A DNA stretch of 64,000 nt from Brevibacillus sp. SYP-B805. Its GTDB lineage: Bacteria > Bacillota > Bacilli > Brevibacillales > Brevibacillaceae. The notes below the pieces were generated by a model, which saw only the letters and a list, made by a program, of their open reading frames with translations, searched no databases and was not told where the DNA came from. A program made the position numbers and the translations under genes. Below, in pieces: positions 40,567-48,663 of the stretch. Each line of letters starts with the position of its first letter. The first letter of the stretch is position 1. Where the stretch lies: contig NZ_JAALGD010000006.1 of the NCBI RefSeq assembly GCF_011059135.1, positions 153,742 to 217,741 of the forward strand. Reading direction: 5' to 3'.

Positions 40567-41661
40567 ATGGCAAAAGTTTATGACGCTTCTCTTATCGGTA
40601 AACGTGAATCTGTAGTTGATCAAATCCTGCTGCTGAATCCGCACCAAACTCCGTTGATCAACCTGCTCGGCTTCTCTCAGCCTGTAACTCAAGTTGAGCA
40701 TGTATGGTTCGAGGATGAAATGTTCGCGGATGAATCCACCGTTGACGATGCTGATGGTTTGACCGCGTCCGATACCGCGCTGAAAGTAACAGATGTTGAG
40801 CCGTTCCGCACGAACCAGGTAATCAAAATCGGTGAGGAACTCCTGCTCGTAACTGCTGTTGATACAGCCAATAAAACCCTGACCGTTACTCGCGGTTATG
40901 CTGGCACTACTGCTGCTGCTATCGCGAACGGCGCGAAGGTTGAAGTAATGTTCGTGGAAGGCGTAGAGGGCGCAGATGCTCGCGGCGCTCGCTATAAAGC
41001 GCGCGTTCGTAAATCGAACCTGACGCAAATCTTCGATGACACTATCGAAATCTCCGGTACTGCACAAGCAGTAACTCAGTACGGTATTGACGACCTGTAC
41101 GAGTACGAGAAGCAAAAGAAACAACTGGAGGTAGCGCTGCAACTCGAAAAAGCGTTGATCAACGGCGTAAAGTACGAGAACGGTCAAATCCGTCAAATGG
41201 CCGGTCTGCGCTCCATGATCGTGACAAACGTAACCAACGTGGGCGGTGCGCTGACTGCAGACGCGATCAATAACCTGGCACAATCCATCTACGAAAAAGG
41301 CGGGTTTGCTTCCGGCGGCGACTACAAAATCATGGTCGGCGCGAAACAAAAACGCGCATTGAGCGCCTTGGATGCGAACAAAATCCAACTGACTCGCGCA
41401 GAGAACACCCGCGGTCAAACCGTTGATATGTTCGTAACCGATTTCGGCCAGTTCGAAATCGTACTGAATAACAACCTGGCTCCGGACGAACTGTTCCTCG
41501 TTGACGTGAACCGCATGGCTATCAAGCCTCTGCAATCTCGTGAGTTCGGGCACACCTTCCTCGGCCAAAAAGGTGACTACACGACTGGTATGATCGTCGG
41601 TGAGTACACCTTCGAGTTCCGTCAAGAAAAAGCTCACGGCCGTCTGAAAGGTCTGTCCTAA
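40567..41661 (+). CDS. Major capsid protein (SU10/DUF5309 type)
   Basis: 364 residues behind AGGAGGAAAGTAACTA. It opens AKVYDASLIGKRESVVDQIL and LLNPHQTPLINLLGF, and the core (DDTIEISGTAQAVTQYGIDD, the EYEKQKKQLEVALQLEKALI helix) is that of DUF5309/SU10-type HK97-fold capsids. A small Ig-like insertion (about 85-135) is visible. Codon use differs from its neighbours (CTG rather than CTC for Leu, many GCT and AAA codons), as expected for the most expressed gene. Confidence 0.9.
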   Translation: MAKVYDASLIGKRESVVDQILLLNPHQTPLINLLGFSQPVTQVEHVWFEDEMFADESTVDDADGLTASDTALKVTDVEPFRTNQVIKIGEELLLVTAVDTANKTLTVTRGYAGTTAAAIANGAKVEVMFVEGVEGADARGARYKARVRKSNLTQIFDDTIEISGTAQAVTQYGIDDLYEYEKQKKQLEVALQLEKALINGVKYENGQIRQMAGLRSMIVTNVTNVGGALTADAINNLAQSIYEKGGFASGGDYKIMVGAKQKRALSALDANKIQLTRAENTRGQTVDMFVTDFGQFEIVLNNNLAPDELFLVDVNRMAIKPLQSREFGHTFLGQKGDYTTGMIVGEYTFEFRQEKAHGRLKGLS

Positions 41662-41676
41662 TACTGAACAATAAGC

Positions 41677-41709
41677 GCCCGCAGTCGTTTGATTGCGGGC
41701 ATTTCTATT
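41677..41709 (+). terminator. Terminator after the major capsid gene
   Basis: GCCCGCA (41677-41683) and TGCGGGC (41694-41700) with a 10-base loop, followed by ATTTCTATT. Moderate strength, partial read-through expected. Confidence 0.6.
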
Positions 41710-41720
41710 GAGGTGATTAC

Positions 41721-41954
41721 GTGGCTGAATATAAATCCCGTTACGTAGAACTTGGTTTCTACGTAGATGGACAGCATCGGAAGTTCCGCAACGGGCGTTA
41801 CGTAACGGAGGACCCGAAAGAAATTGCGGTCCTCGACGCTCTCATCGATGCTGTCCGCGTTGATGAACCAAAGCAACCGGCCGCCGAGCCGAAACCAAAA
41901 ACGGAGGAACCCGCCCCTGCAGCGAAAGCACCGCGTAAATCCTCCGGAAAGTGA
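41721..41954 (+). CDS. Small capsid-proximal protein
   Basis: 77 residues from GTG behind GAGGTGATTAC. A compact N-terminal half (YVELGFYVDGQHRKFRNGRY) and a Pro/Ala/Lys-rich tail (PAAEPKPKTEEPAPAAKAPR). Similar small genes lie after the capsid gene in related phages; a capsid decoration or connector role is possible. Confidence 0.65.
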   Translation: MAEYKSRYVELGFYVDGQHRKFRNGRYVTEDPKEIAVLDALIDAVRVDEPKQPAAEPKPKTEEPAPAAKAPRKSSGK

Positions 41955-41973
41955 CGAACGGAGGTGACCGCAT

Positions 41974-42369
41974 GTGGCGGTGAACATTACGGACGCCGAC
42001 GCTTATATCGGCGCGAACGTCCTCGATAACGAAGATTGGACGGATTCTGACCCCGATAGGAAGCAACGGTTCCTAAACGTTGCGTCGCGCACGCTCTACA
42101 CGAGGTATCCGACGTATACGATTCCGGACGAGGCCGTGTACGAGACCGCAGCGGCGTTCGCGGCGCGGTACAGCGACACGATGGTCCAGGCGCAGCGCGG
42201 CGTTCAATCGATTACGTTATCCGGGGTGGCCTCGTTTACATTTCGGGACGGTCCGAGGGAGCTCGCGCAATTGATCCCGCAGACGGCGCTCGATTTGATC
42301 TCGGTGGACCCCGCGAACGCTGGCTTGTCGAAATTATCGCGCCGGAACGTTGGGTGGTCGGTGTTATGA
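41974..42369 (+). CDS. Head-tail connector protein
   Basis: 131 residues from GTG behind GGAGGTGACCGCAT. It is the gp15-like adaptor fold: ITDADAYIGANVLDNEDWTD at the start, helical core QRFLNVASRTLYTRYPTYTI and FAARYSDTM. These adaptors bind the portal and extend the channel. Position between capsid and stopper genes agrees. Confidence 0.75.
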   Translation: MAVNITDADAYIGANVLDNEDWTDSDPDRKQRFLNVASRTLYTRYPTYTIPDEAVYETAAAFAARYSDTMVQAQRGVQSITLSGVASFTFRDGPRELAQLIPQTALDLISVDPANAGLSKLSRRNVGWSVL

Positions 42370-42710
42370 GCCTGATCCCGTTGAAACAAACGGTCACAAT
42401 CACGCCCGCCAGCGGAACCGACGAATGGGACCGACCGATTGCGGGGACCCCGTATACGCTCCGTTGCCGCGTGCAAGAGGGCACGAAACTCGTTCGCTCG
42501 ATGTCGGCAGGCTCGGGAGTCCACGGTGCCCAATCGCAAGAGGTCGTTTCTGTCGCGCAGATTTACTTCGATAAGTCTCCGAATATCGGAATGAACGACA
42601 CCATTACGTTTACCGACGAGAATGGCAACGTCAGAACCTATACGCCCATATCAATCGAAATCAAGCGGGGACTGAACGGTAAGGCGTTGCTGACGGTGGT
42701 GAACGTGTAA
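42366..42710 (+). CDS. Head closure (stopper) protein
   Basis: 114 residues, ATG overlapping the previous stop. Beta-rich sequence (QTVTITPASGTDEWDRPIAG, QEVVSVAQIYFD, GMNDTITFTDENG) typical of SPP1 gp16-like stoppers that close the filled head. Assigned largely by size and gene order. Confidence 0.7.
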   Translation: MSLIPLKQTVTITPASGTDEWDRPIAGTPYTLRCRVQEGTKLVRSMSAGSGVHGAQSQEVVSVAQIYFDKSPNIGMNDTITFTDENGNVRTYTPISIEIKRGLNGKALLTVVNV

Positions 42711-43114
42711 TGGCACGCGATTTCGAACTCGATGTAACGAAGTTTATACGCGCCCTAGACGGAGCGACCGAAGCGATCGCGCGCGGAGCCAAACGGGGCC
42801 TCCACGACGCACTCGACGATTGGCGGCGGGAGGCAACCGATGTCGCACCGCTGGACAAAGGGACATTGCGACGCGGGATCGACACGCAGATTGAAGGCGA
42901 TGGCCTCGACCTGACCGGGGAGATTAGCGCGGTGGCTATCGAGGACTCGCGGAAGGGCCGGTTCAACTACGCTTATTATCTCCACGAGGTAAAAGGCGAA
43001 ATCAAGAACCCGACCACACCCGGTACGATCGCGAAGTTCCTCGATGTGCCCGCGGAACAGAACGAAAAGAAATGGCTCGATATGATCGAGGATGAGATAA
43101 AAGCCGGTTTTTAG
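42710..43114 (+). CDS. HK97 gp10-like tail completion protein
   Basis: 134 residues, TAATG-coupled. The HK97 gp10 pattern is clear: FIRALDGATEAIARGAKRGL, then VAPLDKGTLRRGI (an APxxxGxLR core) and FNYAYYLHEV. It links head and tail in the neck region. Confidence 0.8.
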   Translation: MARDFELDVTKFIRALDGATEAIARGAKRGLHDALDDWRREATDVAPLDKGTLRRGIDTQIEGDGLDLTGEISAVAIEDSRKGRFNYAYYLHEVKGEIKNPTTPGTIAKFLDVPAEQNEKKWLDMIEDEIKAGF

Positions 43115-43127
43115 GAGGTGAGCGGAT

Positions 43128-43583
43128 TTGTCGCTTCAAGACGAGTTGGCGTCCGTCGCCTCCTTCGTTGCGTCCGTGGTGCCCGGCGCACAGGTCAAGT
43201 ACGATGTGCCGACGCAGCCGGTCGCAGCGAACCTCGTTGTCCGCGCGATCACCAACGATTTCGAGTCGGAGACGCGATACCACTACCGGATTGACCGCGC
43301 GTATCAGATCGTCGCGTACGGTGCTGACGCGCTGGCTGTGACAACGAAAATGGACGCGATCTCGCGAAAGGTCATGGACGGGAAGACGGCGATTCCGATT
43401 GCGGGGACGCAGCGTTACATTCGCGTCAACGGATTCAACTTCGGTGCACCATTCAAGACCGAGAGCGGCCTTTCGGCGTGCATCGGCGTGTTGCAGACGG
43501 AGGTTCGCGAGGCACGGACGCAAGAAGAATACGAGAAGATATGGCACGTGTACTATCGCAATACGATTCGCGTGCCGCTTTAG
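43128..43583 (+). CDS. Tail terminator / minor tail protein
   Basis: 151 residues from TTG behind TAGGAGGTGAGCGGAT. Mixed alpha/beta sequence (LQDELASVASFVASVVPG, YRIDRAYQIVAYGADALAVT) at the position between neck and sheath genes held by tail terminators such as PBSX XkdJ-like proteins. Followed by a hairpin and TTTTTATTTT at 43584-43618. Confidence 0.65.
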   Translation: MSLQDELASVASFVASVVPGAQVKYDVPTQPVAANLVVRAITNDFESETRYHYRIDRAYQIVAYGADALAVTTKMDAISRKVMDGKTAIPIAGTQRYIRVNGFNFGAPFKTESGLSACIGVLQTEVREARTQEEYEKIWHVYYRNTIRVPL

Positions 43584-43619
43584 GCGCTGAGGCTCAACGC
43601 TTCGGCGCTTTTTATTTTC
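43584..43619 (+). terminator. Probable terminator before the sheath gene
   Basis: GCGCTGAGGCTCAACGC (GCG-x-TGA / TCA-x-CGC) and a CGC-TTCG-GCG hairpin overlap in 43586-43607, followed by TTTTTATTTT. The pairing is imperfect but the T-run is clear. Confidence 0.45.
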
Positions 43620-43639
43620 CTACGAGGAGTGATTCATAG

Positions 43640-44701
43640 ATGGCAACAGGCGGTCGGTGGGACCCCACCTCTTTACCAACGCGTCCCGGCCTGTATATCA
43701 ACTTCGTTGAAGCTGCCGCGGCGCAAATTAAGGGCGGGCCGCGCGGTATCGTTGCGATCCCGCTGAAACAATACGCGGGCACAGCGACCGCGAAACAGTT
43801 CTACACGGTGGAAACCGAAAAGCAAGCGAACGACCTTTTCGGGGCTGCGAACATCCAATCGGTGAAGCTTGCGCTCCAGGGCGGAGCGAAAGAGGTTCTC
43901 GTTTACACGCTCCCGACGATCGATGGCGTGGATGTGACCGAGGATGAAGCGTATGCCGAGGCGTTCGAAGCGTTCGACGCGCGCCCGTTCAACGTGTTCG
44001 TGTTCGACGGCGAAGTGTCCGGCCAACTTGACGAAGCGTTTGCGTGGGTGAAACGAAACCGCGACGAGGGCAAGCACTTCTTCGTCGTGTTCGGCGGCAG
44101 CGCAACGGACGATGCCGATCCGGCTATCGGTAACGCGCGCTCGATCATGTATGCGGACGACTACGTAATCAACTTGATCGAGGGCGGCAAGCTCGGGGCC
44201 AACACGTACACGTCCGCTGAGTATGCGGCCTATATCGCGGGGCTCGTCGCGGGCACTCCGATAAACCGTTCGATCACGTACGCGCAGGTTCCGTTGGAAG
44301 ACGTGAGCAAGCGGCTGACCAGTTCGCAGATCAAGTCGGCGCTGGAAGCGGGCTCGCTCGTTCTCGTTCACGATGGCGTGAAGGTCAAGGTCGAGCAAGG
44401 GCTGACCACGAGCAAGAAGAAAATCCGGACGATCAGCGCTCGCCAGGCGATTTCGACGGATATCACGATGACTGCGGCCGACAACTACATCGGTAAACTC
44501 GACAACAACGCCGATGGTCAAGCGGCGCTCATCTCGGCCGTGAAAGCGTACCTGGAACGGTTGGAGAACGCGAACGTTTTGGCCGATCCGGTCGTTACGC
44601 TCGACCCGCAATACGAATCCATCGGAGATTCGGTCTATCTGCTGATTTCCTACGTTGAAATCGACAGCATGGAACGTATCTTCCTGACCATTAACGTGTA
44701 A
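43640..44701 (+). CDS. Contractile tail sheath protein (XkdK-like)
   Basis: 353 residues. Conserved N-terminus SLPTRPGLYINFVEAAAAQI then GGPRGIVAIPLKQYAG and KQANDLFGAANIQSVKLALQ; the C-terminal domain (ADNYIGKLDNNADGQAALIS, AVKAYLERL, then IGDSVYLLISYVEIDSMERI) is the handshake region of PBSX-type sheaths. This gene shows that the phage is a myovirus. Confidence 0.93.
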   Translation: MATGGRWDPTSLPTRPGLYINFVEAAAAQIKGGPRGIVAIPLKQYAGTATAKQFYTVETEKQANDLFGAANIQSVKLALQGGAKEVLVYTLPTIDGVDVTEDEAYAEAFEAFDARPFNVFVFDGEVSGQLDEAFAWVKRNRDEGKHFFVVFGGSATDDADPAIGNARSIMYADDYVINLIEGGKLGANTYTSAEYAAYIAGLVAGTPINRSITYAQVPLEDVSKRLTSSQIKSALEAGSLVLVHDGVKVKVEQGLTTSKKKIRTISARQAISTDITMTAADNYIGKLDNNADGQAALISAVKAYLERLENANVLADPVVTLDPQYESIGDSVYLLISYVEIDSMERIFLTINV

Positions 44702-44716
44702 GGGCGGTGAGAATAG

Positions 44717-45157
44717 ATGGGAGTTCTTGATCCAACTCGTACTATCTATGGCGATTTTGGCGAGGTATGGATGGACGGGAAGTGGTTGACGAATTTCAAT
44801 CACGCCGAGGCTTCAGTCGAAGTGGGGAAAGAAGAAATCCGTCGGTCAGGAACGCGTTGGACTGGTCACAAGGTAACTTCATTGACCGGGACTGGGACAA
44901 TTAGCGGGTACAAGGTGACTACTGATCTTGTCGAAGCCATTAGCCAAGTTGCCAAAGATCGGGGAAAACCTTTTGTGACTGAGCTAGTCCTGAAACTGGA
45001 CGATCCTGATTCCTACGGTGCGTATCGTGTTCGATTGAAGGGAGTACAATTCGATACCATTCCACTGATGAACTTTCAGGCAGGTTCCATCGTCGAAGAG
45101 GAACTGCCTTTTACTTTTTCTGGGTTCGAATTTCTTGATGTAATCCACGAGCAATAA
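44717..45157 (+). CDS. Tail tube protein (XkdM-like)
   Basis: 146 residues. DPTRTIYGDFGEVWMDGKWL and LTGTGTISGYKVTT, then FQAGSIVEEELPFTFSGFEF, match the XkdM tube family. Follows the sheath gene directly. The codon use from here through 50 kb is more AT-rich than in the early region. Confidence 0.9.
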   Translation: MGVLDPTRTIYGDFGEVWMDGKWLTNFNHAEASVEVGKEEIRRSGTRWTGHKVTSLTGTGTISGYKVTTDLVEAISQVAKDRGKPFVTELVLKLDDPDSYGAYRVRLKGVQFDTIPLMNFQAGSIVEEELPFTFSGFEFLDVIHEQ

Positions 45158-45160
45158 TCT

Positions 45161-45183
45161 GGGCGACACGCGTCGCCCTTTTT
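45161..45183 (+). terminator. Terminator after the tail tube gene
   Basis: Perfect GGGCGAC (45161-45167), ACGC loop, GTCGCCC (45172-45178), then five T. Confidence 0.75.
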
Positions 45184-45216
45184 ACTTCGAAAATAACCAT
45201 GGAGGATGATTCATAG

Positions 45217-45600
45217 ATGGACGCATTACAGGCGTTACTCGGTGCAAACGTAAACCTCGAAAAACAAGTGTATATTAAACGTTTAGGCGTTCATTTTACC
45301 GTCAAGGCCATCGATGGAGATACTCTGACTCGGATTCAGGAGAGGTCGACATGGTATGACGGTAAGGGAAAGAATCGAACTAAAGTAGTCGACGACCAAA
45401 AAATGAACATGCTGATCGTAGCCGAGGGATGTGTTGACCCTAACTTTAGCGATCCGCGCGCTCTCGAAAAATACAAAGCATCCGACGCTGCGGACTGCGT
45501 GAAGAAAGCGCTCTTGGCTGGTGAAATCGCGAAGTTGTCTAACGAGATTCTTTCGCTGTCGGGATTCGACGACGACGATTCCGAAGAAATAAAAAACTAA
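45217..45600 (+). CDS. Tail assembly chaperone, short form (XkdN-like)
   Basis: 127 residues behind GGAGGATGATTC. The chaperone coats the tape measure during tail assembly. It ends in Ser/Asp-rich residues just after the heptamer A-AAA-AAC (45591-45597), in the exact phase for -1 slippage. The downstream frame to 45815 then continues the protein, giving the long form. Short XkdN-like proteins and their shifted extension are a general feature of tailed phages. Confidence 0.85.
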   Translation: MDALQALLGANVNLEKQVYIKRLGVHFTVKAIDGDTLTRIQERSTWYDGKGKNRTKVVDDQKMNMLIVAEGCVDPNFSDPRALEKYKASDAADCVKKALLAGEIAKLSNEILSLSGFDDDDSEEIKN

Positions 45601-45815
45601 TTGAGGCGGGCGGAGAGGCGTTTATGCTTCATGTCATCTTTCAACGCCACGGCCTCCCGCCACATGAAGTGTACAATCTTCCTGTGCGTTGGAAACGGTT
45701 CATGTATAAGAGTATGGAGATCCAACTCATGAAGGAGGAAGAAGAACGCAAGAAACTGGAACGAAAAGCGGAGCAACAACGTGTTAGACGTCGGGTGAAG
45801 GGAGGGGGAAGATAA
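45591..45815 (+). CDS. Tail assembly chaperone extension by -1 frameshift
   Basis: After slippage at 45591-45597 the new frame reads LIEAGGEAFMLHVIFQRHGL, PPHEVYNLPVRWKRFMYKSM and then a Glu/Lys-rich helix to the TAA at 45813. This is the usual C-terminal domain of the long chaperone form. An internal ATG (45624) lacks a ribosome site, which supports frameshifting over separate translation. Confidence 0.8.
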   Translation, partial: KKLIEAGGEAFMLHVIFQRHGLPPHEVYNLPVRWKRFMYKSMEIQLMKEEEERKKLERKAEQQRVRRRVKGGGR

Positions 45816-47549
45816 TTGGCATTTGATCTAGTCGCGCGTATACGAATCCAGGACCAAGCTACAGATAAACTCCGGCGGGTTACTCGTCAAGTAGAGCAAT
45901 TAAACGCAGCTACAGAAAGAGTTACGAAGGCAACGGGATATTTTCGCGATGCAAATGGACGCCTCCGGGATTCGCTCGGCCGGTTCGCATCGGAGGTCCG
46001 AAAGGCCACAAACGGAGCGAATCGATTCCGAAACTCGACGAGTCAGATTGCGTCTGAGACATCTGCTTCTGCGGACGCACTCGGGGGATTTGTCTCAATG
46101 AAAGGTAGGTTAATTGCAGGACTTGCGGTTGCCCTTCCTGCGATTGCAGCGTTTAAAACTGCTTTTGCCGGGCTTAGTATGTCCATTGATTTTGCGAAAA
46201 CCGCATTGTCCGCCTTCTATTCGTCGGTAAAGGAAGCAGGCAAACGCGAGATGGAGATTGTAACAATTCACGGACTTATGCAAGACCAAAAGAAAGCGGA
46301 CAAATTCTTTAATTTCCTACAAAAACGCGCAGCTGAGTCTATTTTCAGCGAGCAGGATTTCTTATCCGTCGGCAAATCTTTCTTGCCTGTGACGAAAGAC
46401 CTGAACCGGCTTGAAAAGCTCATGGCCCTTTCGGAACGACTCGCGATGAAAGAGCCAGATCAAGGGATGGAAGGTGCCGGATTCGCAATTCGCGAGTTGT
46501 TAAGCGGGGATGCCACAAGTTTGGCGGAACGGTTTAACATTCCGCGAAAGATATTGAACCAAATAAAAGCACTCGATTTCGACGATCAACTAATCGCGCT
46601 TGATAAACTTCTCAACAAGATGGGCCTTACCGAGAAATTTCTGAAAGACATCGACGATACGGGATTTGCTCAATGGACACAAGCCACTGATAAACTGAAT
46701 CTCGCGTGGGCAAAGATGGGCACAGAAGCACTCAACGCGATAAAGCCTGCATTAAAAGAATTTAATAAGTTTCTGAACAGTCCTGCCATGAATAAACTTA
46801 TGAAGATCGGTTCCGAACTCCTTGCGAATATTGGGAAAGGACTTGCATCCCTTTTTAATGGACTCCAAGACGCAATAGAACGTGCTTTAAACGATCCGCG
46901 TTTTGACAAAATGGACATCTTCGCCAAGATTGATTTCGTGTTCGGAAACATCATGGAAGCGTTCGAAAAGTGGATGAACGCAGGCGGTCGTCAGAAACTA
47001 CAAGAAGCGAGTGAGTGGCTGTCCAATAAGTTAACCAACCTCATCCGCGACATGACTCCAAAAATCACTAGCGTTGCTTTTGATGCAGGTAAAGCTATAG
47101 GTGAAGGTCTTGTCAGCGGCATTATGGAGGGGATACGACTTCGCCCTGAAGATCACCCTCTAACGAAATTGCAAGATAAAATCGAGGCAATGAAACAGAT
47201 GGGCGAGGACCCGTCAAAAACGCCGGTTTTTAAAGGTGAATCGAGTTTTTCTGCAGCACCTGAACAATCCGTTTGGGACCGAATAGTGAGTTGGTGGTAC
47301 ACGCCGAGTCACTATCACGGCTTAGACGAAGTGCCGTACGATGGGTATACCGCACGCCTCCACAAAGGCGAAATGGTTCTTCCGCGAGATGAAGCGGAGG
47401 CATACCGCAATAATGACGGTTCTAGCGGTGGTATCTCTATCGGAGAAATCCATATCCATGCTGCAGGTGGCGATGTAACCGATCCGAAAGTAGTCGATCT
47501 TTTGGCTAAGGCCATCGTGCGACAAGCGCTTGCTCATAGAACCCCTTAA
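45816..47549 (+). CDS. Tail tape measure protein
   Basis: 577 residues from a TTG directly after the chaperone stop, GGGAGGGGGAAGATAA upstream. Sets tail length. Opens AFDLVARIRIQDQATDKLRR (the usual tape-measure start), has a hydrophobic stretch (about 97-130, GRLIAGLAVALPAIAAFKTA), long helices, and ends with an LHKGEMVLPRDEAEAYR and GGDVTDPKVVDLLAKAI element. Short for a tape measure, implying a short tail. Confidence 0.85.
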   Translation: MAFDLVARIRIQDQATDKLRRVTRQVEQLNAATERVTKATGYFRDANGRLRDSLGRFASEVRKATNGANRFRNSTSQIASETSASADALGGFVSMKGRLIAGLAVALPAIAAFKTAFAGLSMSIDFAKTALSAFYSSVKEAGKREMEIVTIHGLMQDQKKADKFFNFLQKRAAESIFSEQDFLSVGKSFLPVTKDLNRLEKLMALSERLAMKEPDQGMEGAGFAIRELLSGDATSLAERFNIPRKILNQIKALDFDDQLIALDKLLNKMGLTEKFLKDIDDTGFAQWTQATDKLNLAWAKMGTEALNAIKPALKEFNKFLNSPAMNKLMKIGSELLANIGKGLASLFNGLQDAIERALNDPRFDKMDIFAKIDFVFGNIMEAFEKWMNAGGRQKLQEASEWLSNKLTNLIRDMTPKITSVAFDAGKAIGEGLVSGIMEGIRLRPEDHPLTKLQDKIEAMKQMGEDPSKTPVFKGESSFSAAPEQSVWDRIVSWWYTPSHYHGLDEVPYDGYTARLHKGEMVLPRDEAEAYRNNDGSSGGISIGEIHIHAAGGDVTDPKVVDLLAKAIVRQALAHRTP

Positions 47550-47586
47550 ATGGTAATATCAAGAAAAATGCGTGGGGGTTCTTTTC

Positions 47587-48000
47587 ATGGAAGTAGATCG
47601 TTCTGAAAAAATCCGACGCCAGTTTGACTTGGATTACGATGAGGAGTACATCAATTCCGAAAAAGGTATCCAAACAGGCATTATAAACGCACGTCAAAAT
47701 CTCACTGTCGAACAGCAGTTGATTGTCAATTCTCAACTGGATAGACTCAGAAAATCTAAACTGGCTGCTTACTTACTACTGATTTTTCTTGGGTTCTTCG
47801 GTGCGCACAGGTTTTACGCTCGTAATCCGGGGATAGGGGTACTCATGATCCTGGTTTGGGTAGCAGGTTTTTTCATTTCGTTTATTCCTATCGGCCTGTG
47901 GCTGCTTGTCGATTTATTCCTAATCGGCAGACGTATCGACGAACTCAACAATGACATTGAATTTTCGGTAATCAAGAAGGTACAGTCCTTAAGCCAATAA
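47587..48000 (+). CDS. TM2-domain membrane protein (possible moron)
   Basis: 137 residues from ATG 47587 (GGGGG 9 bases upstream; GTG 47572 possible). The TM2 domain spans about 62-125: KSKLAAYLLLIFLGFFGAHR, FYARNPGIGVLMILVWVAG, then LWLLVDLFLIGRRIDELNND. The first 60 residues are acidic and soluble. TM2 proteins are not virion parts, so a membrane protein amid tail genes is out of place; superinfection exclusion is a reasonable guess. Confidence 0.8.
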   Translation: MEVDRSEKIRRQFDLDYDEEYINSEKGIQTGIINARQNLTVEQQLIVNSQLDRLRKSKLAAYLLLIFLGFFGAHRFYARNPGIGVLMILVWVAGFFISFIPIGLWLLVDLFLIGRRIDELNNDIEFSVIKKVQSLSQ

Positions 48001-48021
48001 ACTTACCGGAGGTGATTCGCC

Positions 48022-48663
48022 ATCTCCAACCCCATTCAATTCTGGTTAACATTCGACGGTGCGCGATTGCAACTTCCGGTAAATCCGGAAACTATCCGCA
48101 TTAACACTTCGCACACATACGAAGAAGTAAACGTTGTGAATCTCGGAGAGTACACCGTTATCGGTGACGCACGACTCCGAGATTTTTCTTTTTCGTCATT
48201 CTTTCCGAAAGAGTACAATCCGACATACTGCGAATACGAAGAACTACCGGACCCATGGAGCGCAGTTGCACGCATTGAAAACGCAATGCTCGCCCGTAAA
48301 CCGATCCGTCTGACAATTACGGGAACCCCGATCAACTACCTCGTAACAATCCGAGACTTCCAGTATGAACCGGAACGCGCAGGAAATCCCGGTGAAATCT
48401 ATTACGAGATCAATCTTAAAGAATACGTCGCGCTTGACACAAGACGTGTAGAAGTATCTGGGGGGACGGCGAAGGTATTCACAACCACAACGCGCCCAGA
48501 TACGAGAGAAAAACCGAACACGTATACCGTGAAATCTGGCGATACTCTTACGAAAATCGCGCTCCGTTACGGCACGACGGCACGTGACCTCTATGCGAAA
48601 AATAAAACGACCATTGGCCCCGATCCGAACACGATTAAACCGGGGCAGGTGCTAGTGCTATGA
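48022..48663 (+). CDS. LysM tail hub protein (XkdP-like), ATC start
   Basis: 213 residues. The C-terminal LysM domain (NTYTVKSGDTLTKIALRYGT, about 160-213) follows a conserved XkdP-like N-terminus (SNPIQFWLTFDGARLQLPVN then VVNLGEYTVIG and FSFSSFFPKEYNP). CCGGAGGTGATTCGCC places the start at ATC 48022; related proteins start MSNPIQFWL. The first standard codon, TTG 48067, would remove the conserved start and has no ribosome site. Part of the tail hub/baseplate. Confidence 0.85.
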   Translation: MSNPIQFWLTFDGARLQLPVNPETIRINTSHTYEEVNVVNLGEYTVIGDARLRDFSFSSFFPKEYNPTYCEYEELPDPWSAVARIENAMLARKPIRLTITGTPINYLVTIRDFQYEPERAGNPGEIYYEINLKEYVALDTRRVEVSGGTAKVFTTTTRPDTREKPNTYTVKSGDTLTKIALRYGTTARDLYAKNKTTIGPDPNTIKPGQVLVL

